64,000 nt of DNA, from the NCBI GenBank assembly GCA_014898425.1, contig RCSZ01000012.1:1922001-1986000 (forward strand). Direction: 5' to 3'. A model generated the notes under the pieces. The model was not told the DNA's origin. It made no database searches and worked only from the letters and a program-made list of their open reading frames with translations. The stretch is from Botryotinia globosa (Eukaryota; Ascomycota; Leotiomycetes; Helotiales; Sclerotiniaceae). Positions 55,833-64,000 of this stretch are shown here, in pieces; position 1 is the first letter of the stretch; each line of letters opens with the position of its first letter. Position numbers and translations under genes: made by a program.

Positions 55833-57093
55833 CGTGTCTTGTCTTGTCTTGATTGGGGATTGGGGATTGGGAATTGGGATCGCTCGATTGATTGTGAGGA
55901 ACAATATGGTATGGTATGATACTAATTAATTATAATTTTGAGAGGGGAAGGTGAGTTTTTCCGGTTCCGAGGACGCGTGGGGGTGATTGGTTGCTAAGGT
56001 TGAGACCCGTGGACTGCAGGTGTACCTAGCCCTGGGTAAGGTAGGTAAGGTTACTGTCTTACACAGCCATAATTGTGGCGTTGCTTTTATGAAAGCTGGA
56101 GGACTCGGGAGTGACGGGAACCCCGACCATGATAATGGATGAACATGACGTTTCTACCTTTCAAGATTCCTTAACTGTAGATTGCGCAGGTAGCTATAGG
56201 GTAGAGTAAGAAATTGGGAATTATCTTGGGTGTCTTGATTCTTTATTGAATATAATTACGAGATAACCTTGAGTATAAATCTGGGGTTTTATAATAAGAT
56301 GCAGGTGGTCTTTTTAGGGCTGAACATTTTGATTATAGATGTAGGTGGGGAGAGGGTTGGTTAGTTTCGCGATATTGATATTGATCTTGACGTGAAGATA
56401 GATACAATAGATAGCCTTGGAGATTACTGGTATCCATGGATTTATATTAAGAAATTATAAGTTAAGGTTATATAAGCAAACAAATAGTTCTGGTGTTCTG
56501 GTGTTCGTCTAATCTCCATCTCCATCTCCATCTCCATCTCACCGTGACATGAGAAGAAGCAGTAGAGGCACGCTTTCCTTCGTTTCGCAAGAGTATATTT
56601 GGAAGGGCTTGAAGATTTATTATGCTGTTGTATTGTATTATATTATTTATACGTAGTTTTGAGATGTTTCAATGGTTCAGTATAGTATGTATTCACTCTA
56701 GAAGTTGGGTATATCCCAATACTCATTTGACATGAAACTTTACTTCTTTCTCTATCCATGGTCTGCCTCCACGGCAGTGGCCCCCGGAGAGCCAGCGGAG
56801 CGTCATTCATCTCAAAACTTCAAAATCAAGTTTCTATTGAGATTGTTCAGGAAAGGAATTCCCAGAAAATAAATACATAAAGACATGAATTATGAGAGTG
56901 AGATTGAGAGTGAGATTGAGAGAGTGAGTCAAAAGTAAAACAGGATTTACTTTTCTTTGCCATAAATACCTAGATATACATTACAATTTAAATCTAAATT
57001 CCATAACCCCAAACCCCATCCAATCTTGCTTTTTGCCCAAAGGATTGTCTTTCAAATCATACCAATTTTATACATTGTCCGAAAGCTGCGTTA
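55833..57093. other. Intergenic region left of the small TIR element
   Basis: No gene. Contains short tandem repeats: TCTCCA at 56,515-56,540 and GAGTGAGATT at about 56,900-56,925. A GC-rich piece (GGCAGTGGCCCCCGGAGAGC) lies near 56,775. Confidence 0.5.
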
Positions 57094-57565
57094 TCCCCTA
57101 GACTGCGGGCATAGGACACCTTAAGTGGTCCGTGCACAAGTACAACCATTAATAATATAACTCGATATATTAGGGATTAATTAACGAATTTAACCCTAAA
57201 TGTTTTTATAGAGATATAAAACAAGCTTTAGAGAATTCAATTGAGAATTCTAATTGTTTTATAAATTGTTAATTAATATATATTGAGAATAAAAGAGATT
57301 ATTGTATATACAAAAATCAATATTTGGATTCAAAAAGAGTAATTTTAAAGAAAATATTAGGAAATTTTTAATAAAAAGGGATTAGATATATAAATATATA
57401 TAGATATAAGTAATATAATATTTCTTTATATAATAATAGAAAGTGTTTTATTAATTATTATAGAATAGGTCTCTAAATTGATAAGAATATTCAATATCCT
57501 GATGATTTGATTGGTCAGTATGATCCCTGTATAAGCGAGGTGTCCTCTTTACGCAGTCTAGGGGA
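57094..57565. mobile_element. Small TIR element (MITE), 472 bp
   Basis: Inverted ends read inward TCCCCTAGACTGCG on both sides, with a further shared GGACACC box 8-9 bp inside. TA duplications at 57092-57093 and 57566-57567. The interior (57,150-57,450) is AT-rich with no frame. Consistent with a Tc1/mariner-type MITE; its ends do not match the three other TIR elements in this window. Confidence 0.75.
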
Positions 57566-57776
57566 TACAATTCTATCATGATATGATGTGGTATCAATAT
57601 GTCTGTAAGCGCAGCGCCATAGAACTCCCATAATAAGACCAATATTTTCTACAATTCTGACCCATCCCAACCCATTCCATTCCATTCCATCAAGCTCATC
57701 TCATCCCAGCTCCGTCCAGCCCGTCCCATCCCGTCCCATCCTATCCCTCCTCAACCATACCATTATCGCCATAAAG

Positions 57777-58639
57777 TTATACAAGACCATATTGGTTCCT
57801 AACCTCATTTTGTATAAGCAAGGAATTAATAGCATGGCGATTCGCTCCCGCTCCTCTTCGCAGTTTATTAAAATTTTGGAACCCCAAATACTTGAGAATT
57901 TTCTCGGCATCCACCCTGAAAGGAAAATTCAATAAATTAGTCTATAGCCCAAAAAAATCACATCACAAGATGAAAGAAGGAGAGGAATAAATCGAGCAGA
58001 TTGAATTGGAGGAAGAAAAAGACATACTGAGAAAGACTCTTGATATCCTGAATTTGATCGGGTCCATTTGGAATTGGATTTCCAATCTCAGTAATATCAT
58101 CACTCTCGACGATAAACAAGCTGCGAAGTTTTGCATTATCTCCTTTCAAAAGCTTGTTGTACAATTTATTATACTCATTGTATCTGCTGCGAAAAGATTT
58201 TGTGGTTAATAAGAAATCTAGAGATAATGTCAAGGGGAAAAGAAAGGAATACCAAAACTTACTTAGCCTTATCAAACTTTCGAACTCTCTCACTGTTTGT
58301 TACAACACTGTCCAATCTCTGTGTGAGAGTGTCCAATCGTGTCTCAACATTTTCGATTTCAGCCATAATCTTTTTGATCTTAGAGGATATCTTGACATCA
58401 CTCTTCTTGACATCACTCTTCTTGACACGTTTCTGTAATTTGACCACTCGATTCTTGGTAGCAGTACCAAATAATTCGGGGATTTTTCGTGTCTTATTGA
58501 AAATTAAATTCCGGTTGATGATGGGAAAGTGTTCATTGATATTCGAGACATCGCTAATTGAACTGACGTCTGATGATGGTGTGGGACTGGGGTGCTCGCT
58601 TGAAGATGGCTCCTCATCTGTCATTTGATGATCTTCCAT
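57777..58639 (-). CDS. Hypothetical coiled-coil protein, three exons
   Basis: Exons 58263-58639, 58028-58186 and 57777-57915 join in frame to 224 aa. The introns start GTAAGT and GTATGT and end CAG. The N-terminal 45 residues are acidic and Ser/Pro-rich (MEDHQMTDEEPSSSEHPSPT). A basic helical part follows (NRVVKLQKRVKKSDVKKSDV, with the word KKSDV duplicated), then a coiled-coil heptad segment (MAEIENVETRLDTLTQRLDS). The second exon is NEYNKLYNKLLKGDNAKLRS, and the last has VDAEKILKYLGFQNFNKLRR. The second exon's acceptor is CAGCAG, so a one-codon alternative start (58183) is equally possible. Composition suggests a structural or nuclear protein but I recognise no family. Confidence 0.68.
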
Positions 58640-59562
58640 ACTTGATGTTTCTTGACTGGGAATTCAAGATGGAATTTCGTTGTGTGAGAAGGGCGTGTTT
58701 GGTTGTGAGATGGTGTTTGTTTGAGGAAGGGAGAGAGTGTGAGAATGAGGATTGTAGGTATTATAGGTATTGCAAGTTCAAAGGGATGAGGGTGATGAGA
58801 GTGATGAGAGTGATGAGAGTGATGAGAGTGAGAGTGAAAATGAGAAAGAAGGGAGAATGGATTATTTGGTGTGGATGATGTTGATGGTATTGATGGTAAT
58901 GGTAAGTCTGGAGAGGAACAATATAGGGCTGAAGGCTGCTTAGTGAGTCGCGCTAATACTAATACGGCTAATGCTAATGTTGCTTGTAGATCACCACAAA
59001 CCACTAGTGCTCATGTGGACCCACTTCCGGTCTCTTTGTTTCCTGATTGGTTAGCATAGGCGAGAATCTCCCAAAGGACTTCGCTTTCTGGCCGTGATTT
59101 CTGTTTGTGTCATGTGACAAACACCTCAGTGCACACACTAGACTACCTTTTCTTCAAAGAAATAACAGTAAGGTTAGGTAGGTAGCAGTAGCAAATTCAT
59201 AATCGATTCACAATGTAGGTGATCTATAGCTAATAAGACGACACGAATCATATAATGCGTCTATGTGTTTCTAATTGAATAAAGTGAATAAAGTGAGTAC
59301 GGTATATACTATATACAGCTGAGAGTCACATGCACACGCTAGGTTAGACAAGGTAAGGTTATTTCGTGGCGAGGCTGTGATCCTATAATTACAACTTGGA
59401 GTTGCCCTGCCTATTAAAAAATATATAAGAAACGCTTTGCCCCTTCTCTTTGAGAATTACATTTCAATACCACCTTCTTTTGACAGTTAGCACGTCATCT
59501 TTTTTGAGCTTAGGGTCAGGGCTTCAAGACACATCTTATTGATTGCAAACGAGGTCAACAGG
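58640..59562. other. Divergent intergenic region
   Basis: Between the coiled-coil gene and VID27. A tandem GTGATGAGA repeat (about five copies) at 58,790-58,835 explains the Ser/His-rich frame on the minus strand there. No gene supported. Confidence 0.5.
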
Positions 59563-62205
59563 ATGTTTATGTTAAGAAATGGTATGTAAATAAATAGTCC
59601 GCCCCTCCACTTTACCCCTCATTGGATCTTCATTCAAGCTTTTTATAAGCAAAACGCAAACGCCAACGCAAACGCAAACGCAAACGCAAACGAAATCTAC
59701 AACTTCTTTTGCGAATAACATCTAACAATTACAACAGTCGGTAAATTGATCTTTGGTGATACATCCAAAGAGTCTTTGATCGAGCTACCCCAAGGCCAAC
59801 TTTATCTCGTTCGACCCCTATCACCCAAAGGATACTCCGAACTTATATTCCGCGACGCAGCTGCGAGGATCAGAAGAACGGGTCAAGATTTTCAATATCA
59901 GCTTGTGATTCAAAGAGCCTACGAAGAAGGCGAGGAAGAATTGTTGGACGACGAGGCTGCAGACGACGAAGACGGCACTGCAGCTTTGACTGGGGAACGC
60001 GACGAGAAAACATTCCTCCTGGACGAAAGTTTACATTTCCGATCGGAAATTCGCGAAGGTGGTGAAAAAGTCCTTGCTTGGAGAGATTTGAGCGGTGACG
60101 CGGGCGATTTATACGAATTTGTTTGCGACGTTTCGATAGAGAATAGTCAGGTTCAGTCATTTGAACTTACAGCTGTTCATTGTCAGTTTGAGAGAAAATT
60201 TAGGAGAAAGTATTTGACCGCGACCGAGGAGGAGTTGAGTCAATTTGCCTTCGAAGAAGAAGACCCGATTCCGCACGCTAGTCCACCTACGAGCCCTATA
60301 ATCTTGAGTCCTGTACAATCGTTCCCGGCGATCGATCAGGCAATTACTAGAAGTACGGCAAATTCTGCATTAAAGGAAATTATGAGTCCTGTTACAAGAG
60401 GATCAAGGGCGCCACCCAGAAGTCCATCGCCGGTTGAAAAGAGCCCAACGAAGGCACCGGCTGTTGCCAAACATCCTGAGGCCATTTCTGTGTTGGCAGA
60501 GGAAACCGCCGAATTACATTTATTCGACTTCATTTCTGGAACGTTTTTGAAGCAAGATGACGAGGTTACAGCGACTGTTACCGAGGTTGGAAAATGGCAA
60601 TATTGGTTACAACTTAGCAGCAAGGATAGAGACTGGTTGGGTCAAGCTGTGATTGCGGATATTAATCCAGTTTTCAATTTCGAATACCTCTCCTTCATTT
60701 TCAACGCCTACACAGCCGATCATCAAGCTTATTCATGGCTTCTTCGATTTAAAGATCAAGCGACGGTGACACGATTCCAGGAAGGTTTGATGCAAGCTTT
60801 GTGGGAACAATTGAATGAAATCAAGTGGAACAAGAGTAAGGAAGATGAGAGAGAATATGTTCTCGAGGCATTTCAGGATCTTACCATGGAGGACGCTCCA
60901 GATTTTGTCGAGGGCGAAGAAGAAGAAGAAGAGGAGGAAGAGGAAGAAGAAGTGGAGGATCAAGACGATGGTCAAAGAAGCGAACATTACGACTCTGATG
61001 AGGAAGATGATGATGCTGTCACTAAAGACGATGATGGAAATGTCAATTCACAACTTGCGGTTGGATACAAACACGATCGATCATTTGTTGTTAGAGGATC
61101 TAAGATTGGTGTCTTCAAACATACACCTAATAACAATCTGGAGTTCTCGACCAACATTTCAAAAGTCCAAGCACCAAACGGCAAACTCTTTAATCCAAAG
61201 AAAGTTATGCTTCACGCTGAGGATACGAACATGATTCTTCAAGATGGAAATAATCCAAATTCGCTTTACAGGATGGATCTGGAGTATGGAAAGATTGTTG
61301 ATGAATGGAAAGTTCATGATGACATACCTGTCAACACCTTTGCGCCCGAAAGCAAATTCTCTCAAATGACAGGAGAGCAGACTTTCCTTGGTCTTTCTCG
61401 AAATGCTCTTTATCGTATCGATCCTCGTCTTGCAGGTAACAAACTTGTCGATTCTGAACTCAAACAATACGTTTCTAAGAATGATTTCTCCGCTGCCGCT
61501 ACCACAGAAAAAGGATACATCGCCGTCGCTAGTAACAAGGGTGACATCCGTATGTTCGATCGTCTTGGCATCAACGCAAAGACTCACATTCCAGCTCTTG
61601 GTGAACCTATCATTGGTCTAGATGTTAGTGCCGATGGTCGTTGGGTTTTGGCTACTTGTCGTACTTATCTTCTTCTCATCGATGCCCTTCAAAAAGATGG
61701 TAAGAATGAAGGCAAACTCGGATTTGAGAAATCATTCGGCAAAGACTCGAAACCTCAACCTCGTCGTCTTGGTCTTACACCAGCTCACGTCGCCCAGTTC
61801 CAACATGAAACTGGCGTTCCTCTTTCATTCACTCCAGCTCGTTTCAATACCGGAGAGGGGCTTACCGAAACATCTATCATCACGGCTACTGGCCCTTTCA
61901 TCGTAACGTGGAATATGAAAAAGATTTTGAGGGGCAGCAAGGATACTTATAGTATTAAACGCTATGCTGAAGAGGTCAAGGCGGATAATTTCAAATACGG
62001 TAGTGATAAGAATGTTATTGTGGCATTGCCAAATGAAGTAAATATGGTAGCGAAACAAACCTTCAAGAAACCTACCAGAGAAAGTATTGCGACGCCACAT
62101 AAGGTTGGATGGAGCAATGGTAGAAGAGATAGTGCGAGAATTGGAGGAAGCAATAGTGGAAGATACAAGTTAGGGAGGGAAGATGTGGTTAACAGTCCTT
62201 ACTAA
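59563..62205 (+). CDS. VID27: Vacuolar import and degradation protein VID27
   Basis: Cytosolic protein linked in yeast to vacuolar import and degradation of fructose-1,6-bisphosphatase. A 19-bp first exon, 59563-59581 (MFMLRN plus one base), joins 59738-62205 to give 828 aa; the junction reads MFMLRNVGKLIFGDTSKESL, the family's usual N terminus. The N-terminal domain is followed by a PH-like middle part (LHLFDFISGTFLKQDDEVTA; WQYWLQLSSKDRDWLGQAVI), then an acidic run of Glu/Asp (about residues 395-440). The C-terminal beta-propeller-like domain has AVGYKHDRSFVVRGSKIGVF, FNPKKVMLHAEDTNMILQDG, GYIAVASNKGDIRMFDRLGI and GLDVSADGRWVLATCRTYLL. Length and order match the family. The first intron contains a CGCAAA hexamer array. 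Confidence 0.93.
59648..59692 (+). repeat. CGCAAA hexamer array in the VID27 first intron
   Basis: Six to seven copies of (A)CGCAAA with one variant (CGCCAA) inside the intron 59582-59737. Confidence 0.75.
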
Positions 62206-62889
62206 ATGATTGTTTTGCGGATTCTGAGCTGGGGCAAATAAATGGATGGTTTAGTGCGAGGATGGAGCGTGGGGAGTTTTAAGGCTTTTTGTGTTCTTCT
62301 TTTCTGGAATGAGGGTTTTTCTTGAGTAGCTTGCTTTTATTAGCTTGCTTGTTTACTTTTCGTTTTGGGGAATGGATTTGATTCAAAGTGCGTTGAGTTT
62401 CATGATCGTCTTGTGACAATCGGTCTCGAGAGCAGTTTGATGAGCAGAACGGGACAGGTGATTCAGCACGATTAACAGGAAGAGATACCATGGGTATTCA
62501 TACTTTTGAAAAGTATGATGGTGCAGCTGGTATGTCGGCGGAGAAGGCACACCAGGTGTTGTTGAGTATGAGGAGTTGGTAGCTAGCTTGCAGTAGTTAG
62601 GAAGTACAGAAATGAATTATCAATATTACTATTATTTGGGATTTGTTATTCTTTGTGCTTGTATATTGGAGGAGGACTTTGTCTACCTAGGTAGGTATAT
62701 GTTGATTGTGTGTGCAGAGTGTAATGAATAATGAGCAATGAGAAATAACTGGATAATATCTACATGTTTAAAGGTCTATCTCTAAGTTCTACACCAGGAA
62801 AAGTTTAACAGTTAGTTACATAGGATAGCATAGCATATCTCAACGCCCCCTCATCCACAATCCCCCGACACCAATTCCAAATCCACCCC
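62206..62889. other. Convergent 3' region
   Basis: No gene. 3' UTR-like sequence of VID27 then AT-rich text; CTACCTAGGTAGGTA palindrome-like sequence near 62,683. Confidence 0.5.
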
Positions 62890-64000
62890 TCAAATCAAAA
62901 TACTCACCGCCGTCCTCTCCGGCGCCAATACCCGATACAAAACCGTCCCATCATCCACCCCCAACGCAATCTCATTAACCGTCCCCTCCAACGCAACCAA
63001 CTCCTCATAAAACCTCCCCGCCACCTCCTCCCTCTCGCCCGCCCCATCACTCTCGCCCGCCACCCCCCGCACGCTCAACGCATACTCCAGGAGCGACTGA
63101 TCGTCTGCCACCACGCTACTCAGCAGATAGGGGAGGTGCGATGCGAGGAGCCAGGAGCGCGGTTCGCGCACGGGCAGGGAATCAATGAGGTGTTTCTCCG
63201 TGTAGGATTCTAGTTCGTGGAGGGAGGAGGGGAGGGGCGCGAATAGGGCGGAGGGTTTGTTCGGGACAAAGGCTTGGTAGTAGTCTTGCAGATAATTGAC
63301 GGCCGTGTGTTGGGTGCTGGCGATGTGGATGCACATTGTGACTGCGTCTGTGAGTTGGTCGAAGGTGGTGAGGGTCGGGAATGAAGAGATGTTGGCGCCC
63401 TCTTCGCTCTGGATCTCGCGACACCAGTTTTGGAGCTGCGTGTCGGAAGAGACGGCCCCGTCGGAGGGATACGCAGACCGCAGCATGCCGGATACGAAAC
63501 GCCGGAGGGTGTACCAGATATGTTTCATGTTGCGCGCGTAGGCGTAGTTGTGGAATTTAGGGGCGTCAAGTTCGGCGAGGGGAAAGCCGCGGGAGGCGAG
63601 ATCGTGCGGGATGTAGCCGCCGACGAAATCGAAGGTTTCGTACTGCGTGCGCACCATTTGGAGACTGCCTTTTGAGGGGAGTCCGTTGATGTGCACGATG
63701 ACTTGGGGGATGAGACTTGCTCTTGCGGCGGCGTTGAGGGGGAGGGTTTTGAGCCAGTGGGGGGCGAGGAGTTGGAATACGGGGTGCGTTTCAGGGAGGT
63801 GGCGGTGGGAGGAGATGATGATTCCTTCTTCGATGAGATGGGTGTGGGTGAGATGGGAACCCAGTTCGTGGGCGTGCCAGTCGGATACTTGGGCGCATTG
63901 TTTTGCGTAGCGCCAGGGCCAATCGGTCGCTTCGTGGGTTTTGGGGGATGAAGGGGAAGTACGTTTGTTGAAGAGAGTGAGAGAATCGGTGATATTGGTC
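62890..64000 (-). CDS. Lipoxygenase, C-terminal part (5' end outside window)
   Basis: Dioxygenase adding O2 to polyunsaturated fatty acids; fungal members use Fe or Mn. The frame is open from 63999 to the stop at 62890 (369 aa). Metal site: WRYAKQCAQVSDWHAHELGS then HLTHTHLIEE, where HELGSH (63852-63869) supplies the first two His ligands. Further on, IASTQHTAVNYLQDYY supplies the third His and the Asn. The chain ends AVSILI, with a C-terminal Ile as last ligand, as in most lipoxygenases; the characterised secreted Mn-enzymes end in Val. Conserved LPLNAAARASLIP and WYTLRRFVSGML are also seen. GC content is visibly higher than in the neighbours. The N-terminal part and any signal peptide are off the window. 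Confidence 0.9.
   Translation of the reverse strand, partial: TNITDSLTLFNKRTSPSSPKTHEATDWPWRYAKQCAQVSDWHAHELGSHLTHTHLIEEGIIISSHRHLPETHPVFQLLAPHWLKTLPLNAAARASLIPQVIVHINGLPSKGSLQMVRTQYETFDFVGGYIPHDLASRGFPLAELDAPKFHNYAYARNMKHIWYTLRRFVSGMLRSAYPSDGAVSSDTQLQNWCREIQSEEGANISSFPTLTTFDQLTDAVTMCIHIASTQHTAVNYLQDYYQAFVPNKPSALFAPLPSSLHELESYTEKHLIDSLPVREPRSWLLASHLPYLLSSVVADDQSLLEYALSVRGVAGESDGAGEREEVAGRFYEELVALEGTVNEIALGVDDGTVLYRVLAPERTAVSILI

Noticed and set aside
59648..59692. CGCAAA array considered as telomere-like
   Set aside because: It does not match the TTAGGG fungal telomere unit and lies inside a VID27 intron.
1..64000. tRNA genes, rRNA and CRISPR arrays
   Set aside because: I looked for T-loop (GGTTCRAxTCC) and paired stems and found none convincing. 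The tandem repeats present lack CRISPR spacer structure and this is eukaryotic DNA.

Overview
This window is filamentous-ascomycete nuclear DNA. Genes are compact and carry short introns (about 45-80 bp, GTAAGT/GTATGT-type donors). GC-balanced gene blocks alternate with very AT-rich blocks whose repeat copies differ almost only by C-to-T and G-to-A changes, the mark of repeat-induced point mutation (RIP). A leotiomycete such as a Sclerotiniaceae member is my best guess; that is inference from general resemblance, not a database match.

Layout. 1-849: 3' part of a cytochrome P450. 1.3-2.2 kb: decayed short-chain dehydrogenase. 2.95-4.36 kb: DEK-C/HIRIP3-like chromatin protein. 4.8-18.3 kb: accessory block of small, intrinsically disordered, mostly single-exon genes I do not recognise, with duplicated flanks, a shared cis-element about 270-320 bp upstream of several starts, a decayed copy of one member, broken copies of a membrane-protein family, and a pogo-like element with a second element nested in it. 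20.3-21.7 kb: mitoferrin-type carrier. 23.7-24.9 kb: LaeA/UMTA-like methyltransferase with one frame problem. 25.9-28.8 kb: ATG9. 29.3-31.4 kb: COG6. 32.3-35.5 kb: three membrane-protein genes, two of them divergent paralogues and one of those frameshifted.

35.6-49.0 kb is a RIP-ruined AT-rich block. In it I could delimit two LTR retrotransposons to the base: 36516-39283 (161-bp LTRs, TSD TTATA) and 39621-46198 (150-bp LTRs, TSD ATAAA, Ty3/gypsy-type coding remnants). A 1.4-kb terminal-inverted-repeat element lies at 47252-48685.

49.0-64.0 kb returns to ordinary genes: a GT25-like glycosyltransferase beside the AT block, a SAP1/YTA6-type AAA ATPase, mitochondrial ribosomal protein uS17m, a small TIR element, a three-exon coiled-coil protein, VID27, and the C-terminal part of a lipoxygenase running off the right edge.

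The housekeeping genes (ATG9, COG6, mitoferrin, uS17m, VID27) are unrelated neighbours rather than a pathway. The most interesting part is the 4.8-18.3 kb block, which looks like a birth-and-death nursery of fast-diverging disordered proteins. The broken copies of the membrane family whose better-preserved members lie near 34-35 kb link that block to the edge of the AT-rich block.
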